A stretch of DNA of 64,000 bases, from contig CM037598.1 in assembly GCA_021018995.1 (NCBI GenBank), forward strand, positions 72,186,671 through 72,250,670, given 5' to 3'. Below the pieces are notes generated by a model. The model searched no databases. It had not been told where the DNA came from and saw nothing but the letters and a program-made list of their open reading frames with translations. Source of the DNA: Chloranthus sessilifolius. Taxonomy: Eukaryota; Streptophyta; Magnoliopsida; Chloranthales; Chloranthaceae. Shown in pieces: positions 1-10,793 of this stretch (positions are counted from its first letter, which is position 1; each line of letters starts with the position of its first letter). The position numbers and the translations under genes are program-made.

Positions 1-290
1 ATCAATCGATTTTGACTCAGAAGTAAGCTGGGCAAAAATGCTCGAAATTGATTGATCGATTTAAAATTGATCAATCGATTTTTGAAGTTCGATTAATCGA
101 TTTAAAATCAATTAATCATCTGAGCCCTCCCTGTGGCTAGAAAATCATGAGCCAAGCAAAACCGATTGATCGATTTGAAAATCGATCAATCATTTTTGGA
201 AGTTCGATTAATCAATTTGGGATCGATTAATCGATTTTGGGAATTCGATTGATGGATTTTGGAGATCGATCAATTGATTTGAGCCATTTC
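1..290. repeat. Palindromic word array of A1 (TCGATTAATCGA type)
   Basis: About a dozen near-palindromic words such as TCGATTAATCGA and ATCGATTGATCGAT are scattered at irregular 15-40 bp spacing. Several have lost symmetry by single changes. Arrays occupy the equivalent place in A2 and A3 but with different central bases. Confidence 0.85.
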
Positions 291-1773
291 TGTTGACTTA
301 TGTTTTGGACTTTAAGGTTCTAAGAGGGTCTTGTACCTTCTTTTATGCATTTTTCTTGATGCTTTGCTTATGTTATGATGTACTATAGGTTATACAAGTG
401 AGTGCAAGCTTGGGAAAACGCATTGGACCTTGACGTTGAGCATTAACATGCATAAGGTAAGGAACACCTTGAACATGTATTTTAATTGCAAGAGCATGTA
501 TGTAGTGATATAGAGATGAGTACTTATGTATTAAAAATGTGAATCTTAAGTGTGTGTGTGTGTGTAGACACAAAGTAAAGAAATGAGTATGTGACGTCCC
601 CAGGGGATGTGAATATGATAAAGCGATCAGTGTGATGCATTGAGTGGACATCCCAGGGATGTATGTGAAAGATATGTAAAGCAAAGTGAATGAGAATTGA
701 TAAGGCTTAATATACTATAATTAGCACAATCACACGGTGAATAACTATAATATACTATATGTAGTGCACTTTCAATTTAAGATTTTGGAGAATACCCCAC
801 CGACGTGACGGGATACCCACGACTGACTCAGTAGGATATCCATGACCGGTACGGCAGCCAATCCATACACTAATTGCACATCTCAGGGATGTATGTATGA
901 GAATTAAACCCCGTCGCCTATGAGAAAGAGACCTGGGTAGTATTGAAGGAATGAAATAAAGGAAATGAAAACTGTCTACTTAGACAACGATGGAGGGTAT
1001 TTCGTCGGGCGCTCGATGCTATTGTAAATCGAGGAATATTTAAGTTACGATTTAAGTGTTTAGGCCGATCATTATCTCGAGTGAGCAAGTTGAGAACAAG
1101 TAAAACATGTAAAGTAACAGTTGCATTCTATTCAATCTTTTCTGTCATTAAAACTATTTTCCAGCTATTTCATTGATAAATCATGCTTCTAAAATATCAT
1201 ACAATATATGTGAGAGATTAACTTATATGTTCACTCAGTTGTTTCCCTATTGAGCTATGATGTAGCTCACCCCTTTAGACTATACATCACAGGTCCGGTG
1301 CTTGCTGTTGCCACTACTTCGGTAGGCGTAGATCCGGAGGATTCGGATTACGTGCCTGGGGAGGATTCAGAGCCCCCTCCTGAAGACTTCTTCTAGAGGA
1401 CCCTTGCATACTTTGAGAGTGATTTTGAGATAGATACTGTACGGCTTGGTATGTCCAGCCTATTTTGTATGAAACAATATATATTTGGGACATCCATTTT
1501 GGTGAACCATCTAGGGTGACCTTATTTTGTCACCGATGGTTCGTGGCGGTTCTTCTGCTCATGCAGTGGCATGGGATTAGAACTATCTTTTGAGTTTTCA
1601 TTATAAATATCATTAATGCATGGGGGATTTAGTTTGGTACCAGTTCTTATGCTTTTAATATTGCCTTATTGTTGCTTGGTCATACCAATGTTTCGTGCAG
1701 CCTTATTGGGGCACGACCTCGAGGGTCGTGCTGATGGCACGAGTTTCAGGGTGTTGAAATCCGAGCTGTCACA
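1..1773 (+). mobile_element. Family A solo-LTR-like element, copy A1 (5' end outside window)
   Basis: No coding capacity. It is recognised by homology to two other copies here (A2 at 49964-52425; A3, minus, at 29524-43625). Shared landmarks in the same order are a palindromic word array, a GGAACACCTTGAACATGTA block near 461, CCC-A-GGG dyads, a GGATATCC tandem near 825, TTCCCTATTGAGCTA near 1243, and a terminus ending in GCTGTCACA at 1773. The other copies begin TGTAAT, end TGTCACA and have 5-bp target duplications, so family A behaves as an LTR. No internal region is seen, which suggests a solo LTR of about 2.3-2.5 kb. A1 ends against base 1774 of the Gypsy-1 5' LTR, which lacks its first 65 bases, so A1 probably inserted there with CTAAT as target duplication. 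Confidence 0.8.
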
Positions 1774-3890
1774 CTAATGATGTGTCTTAAGTGTATTTTA
1801 TAGTTAGCAATAAATTGCAGTCATAGTGCAGAAATCTATCTAAAAATGCCAAGAAGAGACCTGCTGCTTCAACATGTGCAAATATAGCTCAAGTAATCAG
1901 CCATTAAGCAAGTTCACAAAGCCTCAAAATTCTACGGCAATGCCATGTGTCCAACTATGTACACATGAGAGCAAACCAGCAGCTGCATTTGATGAAGATT
2001 GAACCTCTCAATGGCTACTGAGTGCTGGATAGATGAAGGCTAGCACCCCAAGCTGTGTGCCAGCTGTGGAAGCAGAGAACATAAGCTGTCGAGAGGTTAA
2101 TGCAACTTGTCGAGAGGTTCTGGTGAGGAGAAATCAATCTATCGAGAGGTGCTAAGGTGATGAAGTGGACATATCGAGAGGTTGGATGCAGTATTTGAAG
2201 CCCTCGAGAGGTTCCTAGAACCTATCGAGGAGTAAAAATTGAAGAAAGTAACTTGTCGAGAGGATCTGCTAATGAGAAATGAAGTTGTCGAGAGGTTTAT
2301 AGAACCTGTCGAATGGTTTTAACTACAGTAGAAGAACTTGTCAATTAGTGTAAATCATCCTACCAAGAGGTCACTTGGAGCAGTATTGGATCTCGTGCGG
2401 TTGCCTTCAACCTGTTGAGAAGATCTTCCAACCTGTTGAACAGAGAGAAAGAACCTAGCGAGAGGATGCCTGGAGCTGTATTGGATACCGAGAGGTTGAT
2501 TCATCCTGTCGAGTAGTCATATGAACCTGTTGAAAGCTAAACTCAACCTGTCGAATGGAGCATGTAACACATTTAGAACCTGTTGAGAGGTCCTCTGAAC
2601 CTCTCGAAGCACGATTTGGAAACTTCTCAGTTCCAGCCGAGAATGCATCTCACCTCAGTGCTCTGTACACATGGCCTGAGGCATGCTAACAACCCTTGAG
2701 GATATTTTTGGAATACAAATGGGCACGAATGGGAACCCTCTAACCACCTCATATGTACTTGTCCAATTCGAACCAATTGGTAGAGGGATTCTAGAAGCAA
2801 AATCAGCCACATCAGCAACTAAGAATAACATAATTATGCCCTTGAGCTCTAATTGGCTGAAACAGATATGAGGACAGAGGAGAAGACTAGAAATGGAAGA
2901 AAAGCTTAACAGAAGAGGGATCGAGAAATTGAGAGAGCTCAGAGACCAAATTCGAATTCCCTTTTCCCTCTAAAATTTCATCTCTCTTCCTTCTTCCCCA
3001 TTCTCTCTTTAGTCAAACCATGGTTGGCTAAACACTTATAGCAGTTAGGGTAAGGTAGAGCTATAAATTGAGAGGTCTGAGGCTTTGTATGGGGATTAGA
3101 TGTTGCACAGACTGTAGATCTAAGAACAATGTATTGTAAGTTGTATTGAATCAGTAAATTATTGGTTGTAAAGTTAATTTGAATCTATAGAGCTCTTGAT
3201 TGGCATTTGATTTCCCTAGGTTTAATATTCCTGTGGATGTCTGAGCTTGTAGCCTTGCATCCACAGCATCTGCAGTGATTTAATTGTTCTAATTAAAACC
3301 TTTAAATTTGAGGAAATCCCTAGGATGATTTGTGTCCATTAAAGTGGTCAGATCATAGCCTTAAGATCAATCCAATTCTTTGGTCTAGATTATATTTTTT
3401 TATCTTGCATCTGTGCTTCTAGCCAGATGAAGGATAGTTGCAAATCAATCTCTTACATTGCTTCTGAATCAATCAATTTTCAGTGAAGACCAAAATCCCC
3501 AGCTGCTATTCTCCCCCTTTGATTTTAATTCTCCAAATCCTTTTCCCCATTTCTTTAAATCTGTTTTCTACTCACATCTGGATCATTTGCATTTATATAT
3601 TTCTGCAGTTTTAGTAAGTGACAACACCTTAAAACCTCTCTTCTTTCCTTTCTTGCTTTATTTTAAATTAGGATAGGTTAGAATGCCATATCTGTTCTAG
3701 ATTTGGAGATTTACTATATTTTAAAATACATTTCCCTGTGGAAATATGCTTACTTACCCATTTAAGGTTTGCTGCAACAGCCTTGGTTCTTGCAGGCCTG
3801 GTTGTCTTACCTTGGTTCCATTTTACTGTGATTTGTCCTTTAGTTTGTTGTTTTTAACCTCTTAATAATTACAAGGTAGGCAATACAACA
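1774..3890 (+). repeat. Gypsy-1 5' LTR (first 65 bases missing)
   Basis: It aligns along its full length with 17188-19305 (2117 versus 2118 bp). It ends CAATACAACA immediately before the PBS. Base 1774 matches base 66 of the 3' LTR, so the missing start probably lies left of A1, beyond the window. The TATA box that is clear in the 3' LTR (18302-18309) is altered here (TAGAAATG at 2889-2896). Confidence 0.9.
2080..2612. repeat. Array of TCGA-centred dyad words in Gypsy-1 5' LTR
   Basis: Around twenty degenerate words on the pattern ACCTNTCGANAGGT (for example CTTGTCGAGAGGTTC, ACCTGTCGAATGG, ACCTCTCGAAGC) lie 20-50 bp apart. They sit in the U3-like part, upstream of the TATA position near 2889. 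The same array recurs at 17500-18035. Confidence 0.85.
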
Positions 3891-3896
3891 AGTTTT

Positions 3897-3914
3897 TGGC
3901 ACCGCTGTCGGGGA
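3897..3914 (+). other. Gypsy-1 primer binding site (tRNA-Asp type)
   Basis: TGGCACCGCTGTCGGGGA lies six bases after the 5' LTR. It differs by a few bases from the TGGCGCCGTTGCCGGGGA site that Athila-type elements commonly use. It defines the 5' LTR boundary. Confidence 0.8.
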
Positions 3915-4234
3915 TCTGTGTTTTTAGAATCGGTAGATCTAAGTTTTTCTTATTTTAGATTTTAGATTTATAATTGTCTGTTTTGTGTTTGACTAATTGT
4001 TGCTGTAGTTTTTTGTAGTTTAATTTTGTGTTGCAGATTTGGATCTGTAGTTTTGAGAGGAGCATTGTGCTAATTAGAGGAGAAAACTGTGCTTGAGTTT
4101 GCATTTCCTAACTCTTTTACATTTTGTAGATTTGTAAATTTTTAGATTTGCAGCAATAGTTGTTTATTTTTATAATTGTTTTGCTGAAATCTGTGTTGTA
4201 ATTTTGTGTGTTGTACTTTATTTCTGCTGTGTGT

Positions 4235-5833
4235 ATGCTTGATAGAAGATCTCTCAATCCTAAGATTATTCTTTTAGATCTTGAAGTTGAGAGGCTTCTC
4301 AGACCTAGGCATTCTCTACACACACCTGTGGTTAATTGTGATATTATTGCAATGGGTGAGCAACCAAGGACATTGAAGGAATTCAATGCACCAGGGGTAT
4401 ACAACTCCCCCTTCTGCATTCAATTCCTTGCTGTCCAAGGGAACTATGAGATTAAATCATCCATCATACAGATGCTGCCCTCATATCATGGACTGAGTAA
4501 GGAAGACCCATACAAGCACATTGATGAATTCTTAGGCTTGTGTACTACCTTCAACATTGCTAATTTGGGAGAGGAAGAAACCAGGCTGAGGCTCTTTCCT
4601 TTTTCACTAAAGGACAGAGCCAGAACTTGGCTTTCTATGCTCCCAACCAACAGTATACAATCATGGAATGACCTTCAATGTCAATTTCTGGCCAAAATTT
4701 TCCCCATGTCCAAAACAAGTCAGCTGAGGAAGAGCATAATTTCCTTTGCTCAGTCCCCAACTGAAGACTTTCACCAAGCATGGGAAAGATTTAAGGAGCT
4801 CTTGAAACAATGTCCCCATCATCAAATTCTTGAATGACAACTTGTTCAAAGTTTCTACCAAGAAATTGATCCCAAGAGCAGGGACATGGTGGATGCCTCA
4901 TGTGGGGGTACTTACCTCCATAAGATAGCTGATGAGGCCTGGGAATTATTTGATATAATTAGTGAGAATTCCATACAACGGGAGACTCTGTCTAGGGACA
5001 TTGAGACTCCTGTTAGATTGGCGAGAGAGAACACTACAAGAGGGAAAATGTATGAGGTCAGTGGTTATAATGATTTGGAGAGAAAGGTAGATAGCTTGAC
5101 TAAGAAATTTGATACGCTCATGGGAGCAATGCAATCTCCAATGGCTGCCAAAGTGGAAGAGGCATGTCTGATATGCTAGTCTCCTACTCACTCCCTTCAA
5201 TAATGTCCCTCTGCTGCACAATTTCCAAATCAGGTTATGGAGCATGTTAGTGATGCTCAGTCCTTTGGACAGCAGCCAGCTGTTGGTTATTATTGGAGAA
5301 ACCACCCAAACTTGAGTTGAAGGCAAGATAATTTATAAAACCAGCAGCAATAGCAACAATAACAGTCAATGCCCTATAGAACTGCTCAGCCCTACCAACA
5401 GAATTACTTCCCAAGGCCCCAATACCAGCAGCCTATAGCCCAGCCTATGGCATAACCTGTGCATCAAAGTGCACCAGACCGAGCACCCTCTAGATCACTC
5501 ACATTTGAAGAGCAGGTTCTGGCTTCATTGCAAAATTTGGGCTCTTTGTCTCAAACAGTTAACTCCCATAGCCAAAGTATTAAGAAGATAGAGGACCACC
5601 TTGGTTAGCTATCCAATACTTTAACTAGGAGAGAAGAGGGAAGATTGCCTAGTCAGCCTATGAACAACCCAAAAGGGCAGTATATGATGGGAGAAACTTT
5701 TTCATCACATGAAGAAGCTAAATCTGTCACCACTTTGAGAAGTGGGAGTCTGGTTGACAATAAAGTTGGTGTTGAGCTTGAGAAGAGTATAGGAAAAGAA
5801 AGAATAACTCATGATGATATGCAGCAGGAGTAG
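4235..5833 (+). pseudogene. gag: Gypsy-1 gag (broken)
   Basis: Retrotransposon gag protein that would form the cytoplasmic particle. The ATG at 4235 opens the conserved N-terminal stretch. The capsid-like domain covers 4440-5000 (PSYHGLSKEDPYKHIDEF, RLRLFPFSLKDRARTWL, FHQAWERFKELLKQCPHH), as in Retrotrans_gag. A Gln/Asn-rich region follows from about 5320, then a segment around THEQVL-type SLTFEEQVL at 5500. In-frame stops include a TGA at 4835 (TGG to TGA) and several TAA/TAG at CAA/CAG positions between 5177 and 5833. No good zinc knuckle is visible. Reading frame 2 is kept throughout, so decay is by point mutation. Confidence 0.85.
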
Positions 5834-5836
5834 CAT

Positions 5837-6547
5837 ATGAGAAATAAGGGGGGTGTTAATGAACCCCAACAGAAAAATGAAAATAAAAATAAGAAAAAAA
5901 TTGATGAGATTGATAAGGCAGCAAATGAAAAATCAGTCCTTCATTTGCCATTTCCCAATGCTGTTCAAGCACCTTCTCCCTTTGATAAGGGAAATGCTAA
6001 AGTTGAGAAAATGATGAAAACATTTAAACAAGTGAAGATTAATTTTCCTTTACTTGATACAATCAAGCAAGTGTTAGTCTATGTAAAATTTTTGAAAGAT
6101 TTGTGCACACACAAAAGACAATCTAGGATACACCTATCCAAAAAGGTATTTTCTGCTGAAAAAGTGAACCAAGTATTGTCTATTGTAACCCCAACAAAGC
6201 TCCAAGACCCTGGAGTTCCCACAATCCCTTACATCATTGGAGATCACACAATTGAAAAAGCCTTGTTAAATCTGGGGGCCAGTGTGAACCTACTTTCATA
6301 TTCAGTTTATGAGAAGTTAGGTTTGGGAGAATTGAAGCCCACACATGTGGTATTACAGCTAGCTAACAGATCTGAATGGAGGCCGGTGGGAATGATAGAA
6401 GATGTATTAGTTGGGATTGACAAATTCTTTTATCCAGCAGATTTTCTGGTTCTTGACATGGAACTAAGCAAGTGCACTACCTCCATTCCTGTAATTTTGG
6501 GCAGGCCTTTCTTGGCCACTGCCAATGCTTGTATACAATATAGATAA
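5837..6547 (+). pseudogene. Gypsy-1 aspartic protease region (active-site D lost)
   Basis: Continues in the gag frame. It aligns with the Gypsy-2 protease: a KINFPLLDTIKQVLVYVKFLKDL entry motif region near 6036, then the active-site region near 6265 and a C-terminal ILGRPFLATANA at about 6496. In Gypsy-2 the active site reads LLDLGAS, whereas here it reads LLNLGAS. The catalytic Asp is therefore replaced by Asn (GAT to AAT, a G-to-A transition) and the enzyme would be inactive. The ORF ends at a TAA that replaces a CAA. Confidence 0.85.
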
Positions 6548-6738
6548 GGTGTAATGGATTTATCCTTTGGCAATATGAAAGTGAAATTAAATGTCTATAA
6601 TGCAGCAAGTTAGCCTCACTTGGATAGTGAGGACTGCTTTATGATTGATGTGTTGGATGAGCTTGTGGAAGAAACTTTACCCAAGCTGCTGCATTGTGAT
6701 GATATGTGTGTTGTTTTTGAAATGTTTGGAATGAAATT

Positions 6739-8417
6739 ATGGAAGAAAAGGCCCCCACACTTGTGATTCAAGAGGTGAAAGCCTTAAATTCTGAAGTGGG
6801 GCCAGCAGCAAGGTATCCTCCTTGGAAATCAGCTGCATTGCCTCTTCCACCACCTTCTAAGGCACCTTTGCTGGCTTTACTCATAAGTCCACCTGATGTA
6901 AAATTAAAACAGCTGCCCAAGTCTTTGAAATATGTATTTTTGGGAGCAAATCAGAAGTTGTCTATGATAATTTCTTCTTCCCTCACTGATGAGCAAGAAG
7001 AAGAGATATTATATGTGTTGAAAAGGCATAAGAGAGCAATAGGTTGGACTATTGCTGATCTTGGAGGAATCAGTCCTACTATTTATATGTATAAGATCTA
7101 CCTGAAAGAGAGTTCCAAACCCTCTAGAGAGATGTAGAGAAAGTCACATGCAAGAAGTAGTGAGGAAGGAGGTGGTTAAATTGTTAGATGCTGGAGTCAT
7201 CTATCCCATTTCAGATTCTGAATGGGTGGCACCTACTCAGGTGGTACCTAAGAAATTTGGAATCACTATGGTTAAATCAGATTCTGGTGAGCTAATTCCA
7301 ACCAGGGACACCACTGGTTGGAGGGTGTGCATTGATTATCGAAAGCTCAATTTAAAAACTAGAAAAGACCATTTTCCTTTGCCATTCATAGACCAGATTT
7401 TAGACAAGTTGGCAAGCAAAACTTTTTATTACTTTTTTGATAGATACTCTGGGTATAACCAGATTCCTGTGTATCCACAAGACAAGGAGAAAACAACTTT
7501 CACATGTCCATTTGGTACCTTTGCTTATATAAGGATGTCATTTGGATTGTGCAATGCCCCTGCAACTTTCCAAAGGTGTATGTATGTCATCTTCTCGGAT
7601 ATGATTAATCAATTTTTAGAGATATTCATGGATCATTTTTCTATCTTTGGGGATAGTTTTAGCCAGCGTCTATATCATCTCATCCTAGTGCTGCAGAGAT
7701 GTGAAGAGACTAACTTAGTTTTGAGTTGGGAAAAGAGTCATTTTATGGTCAATCAAGGCATTGTCCTTGACCATGTTGTTCCCACCTAAAACTATCAAAT
7801 AGGTCAGATCCTTTTTGGAGCATGCTGGTTTTTATAGAAGATTCATAAAAGATTTTAGCAAAATCTCAAAACCCCTTTGTCACCTGTTGTGTCAAGAGGT
7901 TCCTTTTGTATTCCATGATGAATATCTCACTGCTTTTGAGTTTTTGAAAGGATGTTTGACCTCTGCACCTATCCTTCAAGTACCTGATTATTCTTTGCCC
8001 TTTGAGCTAATGTGTGATGCATCAGATTTTACAATTGGTACAGTTTTGGGGCAAAGAAAGGACAAGTTACTTTGTGTGATTGCTTATGTAAGTAAGACAA
8101 TGATTGATGCTCAGTTAAACTACACCACAACTGAGAAGGAATTGTTAGCCATTGTCTATGCTTTGAAAAAATTCAAGTCTTATGTGTTACGATCTAGGAT
8201 TATGGTGTTCACAGACTTTTCAACCCTGAAATACCTTTTGTCTAAAAAGGATGCCAAGCGAAGATTAATCAGATGGATCCTCCTATTACGGGAGTTTGAT
8301 CTTAAGATTAAAGACAAAAAAGGGGTTAAAAATGTGGTTGCAGACCACCTATCTAGGATCCTAGGTGCTGAGTTTGATAGGCTGCCTGTCAATGACTCAT
8401 TTCCTAATGAACAGTAG
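6739..8417 (+). pseudogene. pol: Gypsy-1 reverse transcriptase and RNase H (catalytic mutation)
   Basis: RT spans about 7148-7789 with GWRVCIDYRKLN, DHFPLPFIDQ, EKTTFTCPFGTFAY and FGLCNAPATFQRCM. The catalytic FMDD box reads FMDH at about 7627, so the second Asp is lost. RNase H spans about 7815-8417: DASDF, the TTTEKELLAIVYALKKF helix, VFTDFSTLKYL and VADHLSRIL. Frame changes near 6735, 7145 and 7790 and a TAG at 7135 (CAG position) break the reading. The part before 7137 encodes the connector with LKYVFLGANQ and the GWTIADLGGISPT segment typical of Athila pol. Confidence 0.9.
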
Positions 8418-9732
8418 TTTGCTGTCAGCATGAGTGCACCTTGGTTTGCAAATATAGTTAATTACTTAACAGTAGATAGGATTCCCCCACATAGGAACAA
8501 AATGGATAAGGATCTATTCTTCTCTCATATCAGATATTACATGTGAGAGGATTCATACCTTTTCAAGCACTGTGCAGACTAAGTTGTGAGAAGGTGTGTA
8601 CCTGAGAATGAATTCCATAGCATACTAATAATGTGTTATGAACAGGCTTGTGGAGGCCATTTCAGTGGAAACAAGACTACTGTAAAAGTACTTCAAAGTT
8701 GTTTCTATTGGCCTACTTTATTCAAAGATGTATGGCAACACTGTAAAGCTTGTGAAAGATGCCAGAAAATGGGAAGTATTTTAAAAAGAAATTCCATGCC
8801 TTTACAACCCATACTTATTGTTGAATTGTTTGACATTTGGGAGATTGACTTCATGAGTCCTTTCCCTCCTTCTTATGGATACAATTTTATACTTGTGGCT
8901 GTGGACTATGTGTCCAAGTGGGTTGAAGTCATGGCCACAAGAACCAATGATCACAGAGTTGTCATCAATTTCTTAAAAGACAATATTTTCTCTAGGTTTG
9001 GTATCCACAGAGCTATCATTAGTGATGGGGGAGCCATTTCTGCAATAGATATTTTGAGAATTTGCTTAGAAAGTACTCTGTGACACACATAGTTGCCACC
9101 CCATGCCACCCATAGACCAGTGCGCAGGTGAAAATTTCTAACAGAAAGATCAAACACATTCTAGAGAAAACTGTGAGAGGAGATAGGAAGGATTGGTCCC
9201 TGAAGTTGACTGATGCTCTTTGGGCTTATAGAACTGCCTATAAGACCCTAATAGGGATGTCTCCTTTAGGTTACTATATGGCAAGGCATGCCATTTACCA
9301 ATGGAGTTAGAATATAAAGCCTATTGGGCTATTAAGTCATTGAATGTTGATCTAACTGCTACTGGTATGCACAAAAGGCTGTAGCTGTCAGAACTTGAAG
9401 AGCTGAGATTGGATGCCTACTCCAATGCAAAGATCTACAAAGAAAAGGCCCAAGATTTTTATGATAAGCATTTGCTGAGAAAGGAGTTTGCTGCAGGCAA
9501 CAAGGTATGGTTGTTTAATTCAAAATTAAAATTTTTCTCAGGCAAGCTGAGATCAAGATGGGAGGGACCTTACATTGTAATGCATGTATCCCTATCTAGA
9601 GCTGTTGAAATCATGGATCCAAAGGATTGTAGGATCATGAAAGTCAATGGTCAAAGGCTCAAAATATTTGTTAAAAATGTAGTAGAGCCTGTGGTGACTA
9701 TTCACTTTCAAGAACCTCCAAAGTGTGACTGA
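8418..9732 (+). pseudogene. Gypsy-1 integrase (DDE glutamate lost)
   Basis: The HHCC zinc domain is at about 8620-8770 ([21 protein letters not shown]). The catalytic core follows with DIWEIDFM near 8838 (first D) and AIISDGG near 9016 (second D). The third acidic residue is lost: the expected QVE reads QVK near 9129. A frame change lies between 9083 and 9128. The C-terminal part ([30 protein letters not shown]) ends at a TGA at 9730-9732. In-frame stops at 8416 and 8579 correspond to CAG/CAA positions and the one near 8545 to TGG. It follows RNase H directly, as in Ty3/gypsy. Confidence 0.9.
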
Positions 9733-10793
9733 TTTTCAATATTATACATTATGTATCATAACTGTCATTTCTATTGCTATTTTCAAATCTATCTGGCATT
9801 ATAAATATGTTGCCAATTTTGCTTAGTTTTTTATTTAGAATAATGAGTTAGCTGTGATAAGGGTAGGAAGGTCTCCAATGTATGAGAAATAAATGGGAAC
9901 AGAGGAGGATTGATGAGTTTGGGTTGAATGGAGACAAGTGTACTGATGAGAAATAATGTTGGATTGCAAAATAACCTGTCGAGAGGTGTAAGGAGAATTT
10001 CGACAGGTACTGAAGGTGCTTCTTGTGGCATTCGACAGGTACTGAGACCTGTCGAGAGGTTGAGAGAGGAAGTCGATAGGTACTGAAGGTGTTGGCTGCA
10101 TTTTCGACAGGTTCTGTGTACTTGTCGAGAGGTTGAGAAACCTCTCGGAGCCTTAAATTCTAAAAAATGGTAACCTGTCGAGAGGTTGGGTGAACCTCTC
10201 GACTTGCAAATTCTGAAGCCTGTGTACCTGTTGAGAGGATGGTTGAACTTATCGAATTGAAAATTCTAAAGCTTGTTACCTGTCGACGGGTTTGATAAAC
10301 CTCTCGAAACCTTCAGCCTGATAGACCTGTAAATCCAAGTGCTTTTAACTGTTCAATACATTGATGCAACCTATCGAAATCTTCTTTTCAACCTATCGAA
10401 ATCGTGTTTTAGTTATTTTTAAACCTTTCGACAGGTTTTCCATCCATTCGACACCTTGAGCTGAGAGTTCTGTTCCTCCTCTGCCTGAGTTTCCATTTCC
10501 TTCTTTCTTCTCCATATCACTAGTTCCAATTCCAATTACCTTTCCATTGTTCCAATTGCATTAGCTTTGCAAGGGTGACATTTTGCACCTGGTTTGTGCT
10601 GATTTGGTGATGTATACTACAAGTTCTAAGAAACCCTAGGGTTTTTGAGTAAGTTCTTCTTCAACCTCAATCCTGTGATTTTTCAGCATTGTAGTTTCAT
10701 ATTTTTTGGGATTTTCTTTGTGTGTGGTGCATTAATTGAGAAAAAGAATATTGTCGTGGTTTTTGAGAGTTGATTGTGTGGAGTGTGCATGTA
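9733..10793 (+). other. Non-coding spacer between Gypsy-1 pol and extra ORF
   Basis: No ORF of interest. It contains the palindrome array at 9970-10460, followed by an AT-rich stretch with AAACCCTAGGGTTTTTGAGT near 10630 that resembles a plant 5' leader. This may be the promoter or splice-acceptor region for the downstream ORF, but nothing proves that. Confidence 0.5.
9970..10460. repeat. Internal array of TCGA-centred dyad words (Gypsy-1)
   Basis: Same word family as in the LTRs, about twenty copies, but outside any LTR. Here many words occur as paired opposite half-types, for example CCTGTCGAGAGGTG followed by TTCGACAGGTACTG, and CCTGTCGAGAGGTTGG followed by AACCTCTCGACTTG. Long imperfect hairpins would therefore form in a transcript. 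Confidence 0.85.

Noticed and set aside
373-684. 103-codon minus ORF in A1
   Set aside because: Lies over a (TG)n run and family A non-coding sequence; not conserved in A2.
2080-2612. CRISPR-like look of regularly recurring TCGAGAGGTT words with 20-50 bp between them
   Set aside because: Words are degenerate, spacing is irregular, they lie inside plant LTRs, and no cas-like gene exists.
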